From Actinomycetes bacterium (GTDB lineage Bacteria > Actinomycetota > Actinomycetes > S36-B12 > UBA5976): a stretch of 15,035 bases of DNA. Of the stretch, positions 1 through 6,719 are shown piece by piece. The notes beneath the pieces are model-generated. The model made no database searches. It was not told where the DNA came from and was given only the letters and a program-made list of their open reading frames with translations. Location: the NCBI GenBank assembly GCA_021784375.1, contig JAJXSV010000026.1, forward strand, positions 1 to 15,035, written 5' to 3'. The position numbers were made by a program, and so were the translations under genes. Every line of letters begins with the position of its first letter. Position 1 is the first letter of the stretch.

Positions 1-1125
1 CAGGCGGGCACGGGTGTCGAGCAACTCGGGGTTGCCGAATACCTCCCTCAAGCCGCTCTTGAAGGCCTGCACGTCGAAGCCGGGCACCGGAGGCAGCGTG
101 GGGACGGCCTCGAGGTCCCAGTACTTCATGAGGAAACCCGCGATCGCCGGGTCCTGCATGGTCTCGTGCGCGTAGCGGTAGCCGCTGAGGTAGCCGAAGT
201 AGGTGAGGCCCTGGTGCGCCGCGTTGAGCAGGCGCAACTTCACCATCTCGTAGGGCGCGACGTCATCGACGATGAGACAACCGACATCCTCGTAGCGCGG
301 ACGTCCCTGGGGGAAGTGATCCTCGATCACCCACAGGCAGAAGGGCTCGCTGACGACCGGCCACTCATCATGCACCCCGGTGAGTTGGTCGGCCTCGGTG
401 ATGTCGGTGGCGGCGGTGACGGGCGTGATGCGATCGACCATGGAATTCGGGAAGGCCACATGCTCCTCGATCCAGGCCGCGAGTTGCGGATCCTTGAGGC
501 GCGCGAAGGCGGAGAACATGCGATGCGCCACTTCGCCGTTGCCTTGGATGTTGTCGCAGGACTGCACGGTGAAGGGTGCGATGCCGGCGTCACGACGACG
601 ACGCAGGGCTTCAGTCACGTAGCCGAACACCGTGGTCGGAAGGGCACCCGCGGCAGCGTCCGCGACGATTCCGGGGTTGGTGGTGTCGAACTCGCCGGTG
701 ACCCGATCGAAGTTGTATCCGCCCTCGGTGATGGTGAGCGACACGATGCGCACATTGGGGTCGGTCATCTGCGCGAGCACTGCCTCCGGATCATCAGGGC
801 CGAAGAGGTACTTGGCAAGGCTGCCGATGATGGCGGGCTCGCGCGAGCCGTCCGGGTGCTTCAGCGTGAGCGTGTAGAGACCGTCCTGCGGATCGAGCGC
901 ATCCTTCATGCGCCGATCGCCGGGCAGCAGCCCGACTCCGCAGATGGCCCAGTCCAGTGCCTCGCCCTTGTTCATGAGCATGTCGAGGTACATGGCCTGG
1001 TGTGAGCGGTGGAAGGCGCCGACCCCGAAGTGGACGATGCCGATCTGCAACTTCGAGCGGTCGTAACCGGGCCTGGCGACCCCGGCGCTGACATCCTTGA
1101 GCGTTGCGTTGCTGAGCCGGGTCAT
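1..1125 (-). CDS. Mannitol dehydrogenase family polyol 2-dehydrogenase (3' end cut by window edge)
   Basis: Long-chain NAD-dependent oxidoreductase of the mannitol 2-dehydrogenase/D-arabitol 4-dehydrogenase/fructuronate reductase family; these cytoplasmic enzymes interconvert a polyol or aldonate and its ketose form. The 375 visible residues begin MTRLSNATL. They contain the glycine-rich nucleotide segment HFGVGAFHRSH (about 32-42), the family signature FPNSMVDRITPV (225-236) and the catalytic trio K296, N301 and H304 in KLRLLNAAH, spaced as in Pseudomonas mannitol dehydrogenase. Family members are usually 480-500 residues, so roughly a hundred C-terminal residues lie beyond the left edge. 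It is the last visible gene of block A, 54 nt after the FGGY kinase. The chosen ATG could be replaced by an in-frame GTG 9 nt upstream, which sits at a good distance from AGGAAAGGG. Next to a polyol transporter, a mannitol or arabitol dehydrogenase is likelier than a fructuronate reductase, but the substrate is not proven. Confidence 0.9.
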   Translation of the reverse strand, partial: MTRLSNATLKDVSAGVARPGYDRSKLQIGIVHFGVGAFHRSHQAMYLDMLMNKGEALDWAICGVGLLPGDRRMKDALDPQDGLYTLTLKHPDGSREPAIIGSLAKYLFGPDDPEAVLAQMTDPNVRIVSLTITEGGYNFDRVTGEFDTTNPGIVADAAAGALPTTVFGYVTEALRRRRDAGIAPFTVQSCDNIQGNGEVAHRMFSAFARLKDPQLAAWIEEHVAFPNSMVDRITPVTAATDITEADQLTGVHDEWPVVSEPFCLWVIEDHFPQGRPRYEDVGCLIVDDVAPYEMVKLRLLNAAHQGLTYFGYLSGYRYAHETMQDPAIAGFLMKYWDLEAVPTLPPVPGFDVQAFKSGLREVFGNPELLDTRARL

Positions 1126-1179
1126 CGGCTTCACTCACCCTTTCCTAGGTCAATCCCAGCGACGAATCCGCCGCCGGGT

Positions 1180-2646
1180 TCACACGCCGATCGCCGCGCG
1201 GGCGAAGGTGCGGTAGTGCTGGTACGCGGCTTCCAGTCGTTCCCCGCTGGCGGGATCCGGCTGGAAGCGATCCACGATGCGCGTCGCGCGCGCAGAGGCG
1301 TCATCGATGCCTCCGTACACACCGATGCCGATCCCCGCGAGCATCGCTGAGCCGCGTGCTCCTGACTCCTCGGTGTCCGAGCGCACCACCTCGCGCTGCA
1401 TGGTGTCGCTGATGAGTTGGCACCATGCGGGGTTGCGCGCAGCGCCACCGGTGAGGTGGATGGGCCCGGTGGCCCGGATGCGCTCTGCGAGCATGTCGAG
1501 GTGATGCCGATGGTTGAAGGCCACACCGCCGATGACGGCAGCCAGCAGGTCCTCACGACGATGCCAACCGCGGACCTCCAGGAAGCGGGCGCCGGGATTG
1601 GTACCTGCCGGCGCCCCGTACAGGTAGGGGAGGAACACCGGCAGGGCCGGGTCACGCTGCAGTCGAGCCACCGCGGCGGGCACCAGTTCGGCGAGCGCCG
1701 AGACCTCCCAGCCGAAGGTCGAGGCCGCCCAGTTCACATTGCTGGCGCTCGCCGGCGACGTGGACATGTGCAGCCAGCGGTCGGCGCGAAGTGACGCGCG
1801 CGTGTGCCAACGCGGATCGGGAGATGGCGCGTCCGACATCACCTGGTTGATGCTCCAGGTACCGAGGATCACCGACACAGCACCGACACCGACGGCGCCT
1901 ACACCGAGCGCCGCCGCGTGCACGTCGTGCGCTCCTGCAACCACGGGGGTGCCGGCGCGCAGACCGGTGAGCTCGGCGGCTGATTCGGTCACGCTGCCGA
2001 CGACGTCCGATGCAGCCGAGATCGGCGTCAATAGGCGCCGGGCGCCGGTGACGCGGGAGAGATCCAGCGCACGATCGGACCAGGCGTGCGTGTGCATGTC
2101 AGCGAACGAGCCGCTCGCGTCACTCACATCGGTTCCGGCCACACCGGTGAGCTTGAAGCGCAGCCAGTCCTTGCAGTTGCCGACGTGATCCGCTGCCGCC
2201 AGCGACTGCGGCTCATGTTCGGCCAGCCACAGGAGCACGGCACCGGGTGAAGCGGGGAACAGCACCTGCCCGATGGATGCCAGGAGCTCCTGCCCAGCCG
2301 TGTGCTCAAGCAGCTCCGCTTGTGCCTGTGCCCGCGAGTCGGTGGCGAGGATCGAGGGCCGAACCGCATCCCCCTGACGCGTGAACAGGTAGACACCGTC
2401 GCTGTGGCCGCACGCGCCCACGCCACGAACGCGAGCCGGGTCGACGCCGTCGAGGCAGACCCGCACGGCTTCCGCCACCGCACGCCATTGCGCCTCCATG
2501 TCGTGCTCCTGCCACGTGGAGTCGGTCTCGACGTGTGGGACATGGCTCTGACCCAATGCCACCTGACGGCCGTCCTCGTCGACGAGGACGGCCTTGGTCA
2601 CGGTGTGCCCGGCATCGATGCCGAGCAGCAGGCTGTCGGAACTCAC
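1180..2646 (-). CDS. FGGY-family carbohydrate kinase, EryA/LyxK-like
   Basis: ATP-dependent kinase of 488 residues, the normal FGGY length, expected to phosphorylate a polyol or ketose in the cytoplasm. Seen: the N-terminal phosphate-binding motif DAGHTVTK (11-18), the NCKDWLRFKLTG segment (157-168), the catalytic-base region GAHDVHAAALG with D241, a GTW segment (262-264), and the C-terminal FGGY motif TGGAARNPAWCQ. From memory of the families, the CKDWL.FKLTG block and the later SPASASN stretch recall erythritol kinase and L-xylulose kinase more than xylulokinase. That resemblance is an impression, not an alignment. The start is GTG, overlapping the TGA of the preceding hydroxyacid dehydrogenase by 4 nt with only a weak ribosome site, so translation is probably coupled. 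The natural substrate would be the ketose made by the adjacent zinc dehydrogenase, but this is inference. Confidence 0.88.
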   Translation of the reverse strand: MSSDSLLLGIDAGHTVTKAVLVDEDGRQVALGQSHVPHVETDSTWQEHDMEAQWRAVAEAVRVCLDGVDPARVRGVGACGHSDGVYLFTRQGDAVRPSILATDSRAQAQAELLEHTAGQELLASIGQVLFPASPGAVLLWLAEHEPQSLAAADHVGNCKDWLRFKLTGVAGTDVSDASGSFADMHTHAWSDRALDLSRVTGARRLLTPISAASDVVGSVTESAAELTGLRAGTPVVAGAHDVHAAALGVGAVGVGAVSVILGTWSINQVMSDAPSPDPRWHTRASLRADRWLHMSTSPASASNVNWAASTFGWEVSALAELVPAAVARLQRDPALPVFLPYLYGAPAGTNPGARFLEVRGWHRREDLLAAVIGGVAFNHRHHLDMLAERIRATGPIHLTGGAARNPAWCQLISDTMQREVVRSDTEESGARGSAMLAGIGIGVYGGIDDASARATRIVDRFQPDPASGERLEAAYQHYRTFARAAIGV

Positions 2647-3692
2647 GCCCAGCCCAAGGCCTTGGCGTTCTGGGCCCAGGCGACCCGGCCGTCCTTCATG
2701 TAGGCGGCGATGGCGTTCACCACCAGGTCCGCGGACGTCTTGTTGGTGCCGATGGAGTCACCGCCGAAGTGCGTCGTCATGGTGACGTTGTCGAGCGAGC
2801 GGAAGGGGCTGTCCGCCGACAGCGGCTCCGAGTCGTACACGTCAAGGCCGGCCCCCGCGATCTGGTCGGTCTGCAGGGCATGGATGAGCGCCTGCGTGTC
2901 CACCAGTCGGCTGCGCGCACAGTTGATGAAGAAGGCGGTCGGCTTCATCGCTTCGAAGTGCTCGGTGGTGAAGAAACGCTCGGTCTCCGCGGTGAGCCTG
3001 GCCTGGATGAGCACGAAATCGGAGACGCGGCAGAGTTCCACGAGGTCGTCCATCCTGGTGACGCCCGCTTCGGCAGCCGCCGCGTCGGAAAGATAGGGAT
3101 CGTAGACACGCAGGTCGGATCCGAAGCCCTGCATCTTGGAGGCGAAGGAACGCCCGACGTGGCCCAGGCCCACCATGCCCACGACGCTGTCCCGCAGCTC
3201 GATGGAAGTGTGCGGGAACTCCTTGCGCCAGCCGCCGGTGACGATGCTCGTGTGCGCGCGACCGATGTTGCGCGTCTCCGCCAGCATCAGGCCAATCTGC
3301 AGTTCGGCCACAGCGCTGGCGTTGCGGCCGAAGGCTGGCACCACGCCGATGCCCCGCTCGTCAGCACGGTCGAGGTCCACATTCTCCAAGCCAGCGCGAG
3401 CAACGGCGATCAGCTTGAGCCTGGGTCCGGCGTCGATCAGCTGCTTGTTGAAGGGCGAGAAGTGACCGCAGATGATGTCCGCGTCCTTGACCGCCTCCAG
3501 CACCTGGGGCGGGCAGGGAACGGCATTGGGGCCCTGGAACTCCATGACCTGTTGGGCCGTGTGCTGTCCCTTCTTCCCGCCCTCGAGTGCCGTGACGATG
3601 GTCTCGACATCGAGACCGGACCGCGAGAGTGCATCGACGTAGTAGTGGGCTGCGATGAAGTCGTCACCGACGATCGCTACCTTGAGTGTCAT
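2643..3692 (-). CDS. D-isomer-specific 2-hydroxyacid dehydrogenase family protein
   Basis: A 349-residue NAD-dependent dehydrogenase of the SerA/glyoxylate reductase superfamily. Seen: the Rossmann motif GLGHVG (175-180), the acidic residue D198 at the end of the second strand, which favours NAD over NADP, and all three catalytic positions: R250 in NCARSR, E279 in DVYDSEP and H298 in TTHFGG. It is therefore likely to be an active enzyme. Family members interconvert 2-hydroxy acids and 2-keto acids, sometimes phosphorylated. No such step is needed in a simple polyol-ketose-ketose phosphate route, so its role here is unclear. It is locked between the zinc dehydrogenase (ATGA overlap) and the FGGY kinase (GTGA overlap), which argues for a shared pathway. 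The ATG start has GGAG 8 nt upstream. The exact acid substrate is not recognisable. Confidence 0.88.
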   Translation of the reverse strand: MTLKVAIVGDDFIAAHYYVDALSRSGLDVETIVTALEGGKKGQHTAQQVMEFQGPNAVPCPPQVLEAVKDADIICGHFSPFNKQLIDAGPRLKLIAVARAGLENVDLDRADERGIGVVPAFGRNASAVAELQIGLMLAETRNIGRAHTSIVTGGWRKEFPHTSIELRDSVVGMVGLGHVGRSFASKMQGFGSDLRVYDPYLSDAAAAEAGVTRMDDLVELCRVSDFVLIQARLTAETERFFTTEHFEAMKPTAFFINCARSRLVDTQALIHALQTDQIAGAGLDVYDSEPLSADSPFRSLDNVTMTTHFGGDSIGTNKTSADLVVNAIAAYMKDGRVAWAQNAKALGWA

Positions 3693-4687
3693 TTCCTTGG
3701 CTCCATTGTGATCTTGCGACCGATGCCGCTCTTGAACTGCTCGATGGCCCTGCCGTACTGGTCAAGGTCAAACCTGTGACTGATCATCACGTCCGGCTGC
3801 AACAGACCTGACGCCAGCAGCTCGCCCGCTCGATCGAAGCTGTGCACCAGCGACATGGTGCCGGTGATGGTGATCTCCTTGTTGTACACACGGAATGGCT
3901 CGTACTCCACCTTGGCGTCGACCTCGGTGACGCCGAATTGGTGGAAGATGCCACCGGGTGAGACCCGCGAGAGACCGTCACGGATGGCGCCGAGCGAGCC
4001 AGTGCAGTCGACGACGACCTCCCACCCGTAGGGCTTGTCGAAGCCAGCGGCGCTCGTGGCGGTCGCCGTGCAGCCGAGCAGTTCGGCGGTGGCCAAGCGG
4101 TCGACGTTGATGTCGATCATGGTCACCGAGGCCGCGCCGTGGCGCTTGGCCATCTCCATCATCACCAGGCCCATGGTCCCCGAGCCGTAGATGAGGTAGT
4201 GGTCGGCAGGGTTGCGGGGCAGCACATCGAAGGCATGCACCGCGCATGACACGGGCTCGATGAGGCCGGCATCGCGTGTCGCCAACTGCTCCGGCAGCAC
4301 ATAGAGGTTCGTGACCGGAACCGCGACGTACTCGGCTGCACCGCCGGAGATGTTGATACCGAAGGCCGTGAAGTTCTCGCACAGATTGGCCTTGCCGCGC
4401 TTGCAGAAATGGCAGCCATGACACGGGATGTTGGGGTCCACTGCCACGCGCGTGCCGAGCTTGATGTGCGAGGCCGCGCTGCCCACCGCCACCACGGTGC
4501 CGGCGAACTCGTGGCCGGGGATGATGGGCATGGGTGACAGTGCGAACTTGCCCTCGAGGATGTGGAGATCGGTGCCGCAGATGCCCGAGGTCACCACTTC
4601 CACGATGACCTGATCCGGCGCAGGCGTCGGATCGGGCACCTGCTCCACGGAAACGATCCCCGGGCCCTGGATGACCGCCGCCTTCAC
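3689..4687 (-). CDS. Zinc-dependent polyol dehydrogenase (sorbitol dehydrogenase/MDR family), NAD type
   Basis: Medium-chain dehydrogenase of 332 residues expected to oxidise a secondary hydroxyl of a polyol. Seen: catalytic zinc ligands C37 (GICGTD), H59 and E60 (IPGHE) and E144 (LIEP); a complete structural zinc site C89, C92, C95 and C103; the Rossmann motif GSGTMG (168-173); and D192 at the end of the second strand, which indicates NAD. The start is GTG, sharing one base with the TAG stop of the upstream permease gene, and its ribosome site is weak, so translation likely depends on the permease. It directly follows the transporter and precedes the hydroxyacid dehydrogenase and FGGY kinase. 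It is probably the first oxidation step for the imported polyol. Sorbitol, galactitol, xylitol and other polyols are all possible. Confidence 0.9.
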   Translation of the reverse strand: MKAAVIQGPGIVSVEQVPDPTPAPDQVIVEVVTSGICGTDLHILEGKFALSPMPIIPGHEFAGTVVAVGSAASHIKLGTRVAVDPNIPCHGCHFCKRGKANLCENFTAFGINISGGAAEYVAVPVTNLYVLPEQLATRDAGLIEPVSCAVHAFDVLPRNPADHYLIYGSGTMGLVMMEMAKRHGAASVTMIDINVDRLATAELLGCTATATSAAGFDKPYGWEVVVDCTGSLGAIRDGLSRVSPGGIFHQFGVTEVDAKVEYEPFRVYNKEITITGTMSLVHSFDRAGELLASGLLQPDVMISHRFDLDQYGRAIEQFKSGIGRKITMEPRK

Positions 4688-5505
4688 TACTTCACGGCTC
4701 CCATGGACAGACCGCGCACCAGCTTGTCCTGCGCGGCGACACCGGCGATGACCACCGGCAGCGAGACCAGGGTTGACACTGCGGCGAGGTGCGCGAAGAA
4801 GAGGCCCTCGCTCGTGATGAAGCTGATCAGCGCGACCGGTCCGGTGCCCGATTGGGTGGCGGTGAGATTCACCGCCAGCAGGAATTCGTTCCAGGCGAAG
4901 ATGAAACTGATGAGCGCGCTGGCTGCAATGCCGGGTGTGGAGATCGGCGCGAGCACCCGACCCATGATGCGCAAGGTGCCGCAGCCGTCGAGCTCAGCGG
5001 CCTCTGTGATCTCACGGGGCACCTCTGCGAGGAACGAGCGCAGCATCCACACCAGCAACGGCATGTTCATCGTCGTGTAGAGGACGGCGAGGGCCCAGAT
5101 GTTGTCGAGCAGGTGGATCTGCTTGACGATCAGGTAGATCGGAAGCAGCGCCGCGATGGGCGGCAGGAACTTCGTGGACAGGAAGAAGCTCATGACGTCG
5201 CGATAGCGCGGCACCGGCCGCACCGACAGCGCGAAGGCCGCGGGGAAGGCGAGCAGGATGGCGAGCGCCGTAGAGACGCTGGCCGCGATCAGCGAGTGCC
5301 AGAGGTAGGGCAGGACATCCTGGGCGAAGACGTCGTGATAGTTGGCCCAGCTGATCTTGGCGAACCAGGTGGGAGTCGGGGTGGCGGCGTCACGCTCGTC
5401 CCGGAGGCCGATGACGACCATCCAGAGCACGGGGAAGAAGAAGAAGACACCGATCAACCAGGTGATGGTGGTGGTGGCCCAGCGGCCAAGGCGTCGTTGG
5501 CTCAT
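4687..5505 (-). CDS. smoG: Polyol ABC transporter permease, SmoG/MtlG-like
   Basis: Inner-membrane permease of 272 residues, MalG-type, of a binding-protein-dependent sugar/polyol importer. Six hydrophobic segments are visible, near residues 12-33, 70-92, 107-127, 136-158, 186-210 and 236-258. The cytoplasmic EAA loop, which docks the ATPase, is EAAELDGCG (168-176). The C-terminus ends RGLSMGAVK, typical of this subfamily. The ATG overlaps the stop of the partner permease (ATGA), with GAGGA about 9 nt upstream. The reading frame stays open further upstream to about 5889, but that part lies inside the partner gene and lacks membrane character. It pairs with the permease encoded at 5502-6443. 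Confidence 0.92.
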   Translation of the reverse strand: MSQRRLGRWATTTITWLIGVFFFFPVLWMVVIGLRDERDAATPTPTWFAKISWANYHDVFAQDVLPYLWHSLIAASVSTALAILLAFPAAFALSVRPVPRYRDVMSFFLSTKFLPPIAALLPIYLIVKQIHLLDNIWALAVLYTTMNMPLLVWMLRSFLAEVPREITEAAELDGCGTLRIMGRVLAPISTPGIAASALISFIFAWNEFLLAVNLTATQSGTGPVALISFITSEGLFFAHLAAVSTLVSLPVVIAGVAAQDKLVRGLSMGAVK

Positions 5506-6443
5506 CGTCCGGAGTCCTCTACAAGGCTGGAGAGCGTGCGGAGTGCGAAGGTGGAGACGATGATCGTGAGGATCACCACGACCACGCCGGCGGCCGCAGC
5601 TTCGCCGTAGGCGGATTTGCGGAACATCGTGAGGTAGATCTCGTAGGGCATCGTCGTCGACGCTGAGCCCGGCCCGCCCTGCGTGATGGTGAACACCGCG
5701 TCCATGCTCTGCGAGATGTAGATGGTGCCGAGCACCACCGCGAGCTCGATGTACGGGCGCAGGTGGCTGAGCGAGATGTAGCGGAAGATGCGCCAGGGGC
5801 CGGCGCCGTCCATGCTCGCCGCCTCCAGGATGTCCGGGGACTGGCTCTGCAGTCCCGCCAGGAGGATGAGCATCATGAAGGGTGTCCACTGCCAGATCAT
5901 GGGGATGGCAACGGCAATGAGCGGCCTATCGGAGACCCAGTCGGTCTGGATGATCGAGGGGTTGCCGAACTTGTTCAGGATCTGCGTCATGACGCCATTG
6001 ATCAGGCCGTAGGTGGGGTTGAACATGATGTGCTTCCACATGAGCATGGCTGCCACTGGCGTCACGAGGAACGGCGTGATCAGCAGCGTGCGGAGCAGCC
6101 CACGTCCGAGGAACTTGCGATCGAGGAGCACGGCGAGTGCCAGACCGAGGATGACCGCCACGATCACCACTGCGGCGGTCAGGAAGATCGTGTGCACGAG
6201 CGCATCGCGCATGCGGTTGTCACCGAGCACGGTCTGGAAGTTCTGCAGGCCCGCGAAGTGGCGCTCATCCGGGTACATGATGTTCCAGTTGAAGGTCGAG
6301 ATCACCAGTGTCACCACGAATGGCAACTGGGTGAGGACGACGATCACCAGAAGCGCCGGAAGCAGCGGACCACGTCTGGCCCACCGCTGGCGGGCGGGCG
6401 GCTTCTCGTGGGGTGCGCGGGCAAGCACGCTTTGCGTCGACAT
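5502..6443 (-). CDS. smoF: Polyol ABC transporter permease, SmoF/MtlF-like
   Basis: Inner-membrane permease of 313 residues, MalF-type, forming the channel with the SmoG-like protein. Hydrophobic segments lie near residues 27-51, 82-108, 116-137, 170-199, 223-245 and 281-303, after a basic, proline-containing cytoplasmic N-terminus. The EAA loop is EAASMDGAG (207-215), followed by IFRYISLSHLRP. The conserved TQGGPG turn lies before the last segment. The ATG has AGGAGG 5 nt upstream (6454-6449), a strong independent ribosome site. This fits the 276-nt gap that separates it from the binding-protein gene. No ATPase gene follows in the operon as far as the window shows. Confidence 0.93.
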   Translation of the reverse strand: MSTQSVLARAPHEKPPARQRWARRGPLLPALLVIVVLTQLPFVVTLVISTFNWNIMYPDERHFAGLQNFQTVLGDNRMRDALVHTIFLTAAVVIVAVILGLALAVLLDRKFLGRGLLRTLLITPFLVTPVAAMLMWKHIMFNPTYGLINGVMTQILNKFGNPSIIQTDWVSDRPLIAVAIPMIWQWTPFMMLILLAGLQSQSPDILEAASMDGAGPWRIFRYISLSHLRPYIELAVVLGTIYISQSMDAVFTITQGGPGSASTTMPYEIYLTMFRKSAYGEAAAAGVVVVILTIIVSTFALRTLSSLVEDSGR

Positions 6444-6507
6444 GGACGCCTCCTGAACTCAACGTGTGCGGCGGAAGACGGCGCCGGGCCGATGGGACGA
6501 TGCACGT

Positions 6508-6523
6508 CGCTCGCAGGCGAGCG
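6508..6523. repeat. Short inverted repeat in the spacer
   Basis: CGCTCGC and GCGAGCG are separated by two bases, a perfect 7-bp stem. The loop is too short for a comfortable hairpin, so it may instead be a protein-binding palindrome or chance in GC-rich DNA. No function is assigned. Confidence 0.4.
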
Positions 6524-6638
6524 TCCGCTGGGGAGCCGACTCGCGGCGATCAGGATCGGCGCAGGCGACGCGTTGCGACGCGAACTGCCACGGCGTCATG
6601 CGCGGGCGCGGTTGGCGCCGTCGGTGGTGGGTTGTCGG

Positions 6639-6673
6639 GGTGTGTGGGAGGGCCCAGGGCCCTCCCACACACC
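6639..6673 (-). terminator. Perfect 17-bp inverted repeat after the binding-protein gene (terminator or mRNA-stabilising stem)
   Basis: The arm GGTGTGTGGGAGGGCCC is followed after a single central base by its exact complement. In RNA the tip would open to give a usable loop. It lies 47 nt past the binding-protein stop and has no T-run after it on the minus strand, so it is not a classic intrinsic terminator. The tract that follows in the transcript is C-rich and G-poor, as Rho loading sites are. In ABC operons a stem at this point commonly yields more binding protein than permease, by partial termination or by blocking 3' decay. That role is inferred here. Confidence 0.75.
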
Positions 6674-6697
6674 GCCTTCATCTAGCGATTGACGGTG

Positions 6698-6713
6698 GCC
6701 GCATCACTGCGGC
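6698..6713 (-). other. Small hairpin just past the binding-protein stop
   Basis: GCCGCA and TGCGGC flank a 4-nt loop, 6 nt downstream of the TGA. It may act with the larger stem at 6639-6673 as a double 3' barrier, or it may be chance. Confidence 0.4.
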
Positions 6714-6719
6714 GCATCA

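Larger units (their letters stand above)
6444..6719. other. Gene-free spacer between binding-protein and permease genes
   Basis: The longest non-coding stretch in the window. Read in the direction of transcription (minus) it holds a small 6-bp hairpin just past the binding-protein stop, a perfect 17-bp stem, a C-rich and G-poor tract at about 6610-6638, a 7-bp hairpin at 6508-6523, and the permease ribosome site. I see no convincing gene in it. The short open frames have no recognisable features and no good ribosome site. Confidence 0.7.

Noticed and set aside
166..1005. Plus-strand open frame of 279 codons opposite the mannitol-type dehydrogenase
   Set aside because: The minus-strand frame carries the family signature and the K-N-H catalytic trio. 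The plus-strand product has no recognisable feature.
2535..3779. Long plus-strand open frame (414 codons) opposite the 2-hydroxyacid dehydrogenase and kinase start
   Set aside because: It is antisense to genes with intact catalytic motifs, its translation is rich in His, Arg and Gly with no domain, and it has no ribosome site. Long mirror frames are expected in GC-rich DNA.
5506..5889. N-terminal extension of the SmoG-like permease
   Set aside because: It lies wholly inside the partner permease gene. The ATGA overlap and a normal N-terminus fix the start at 5505.
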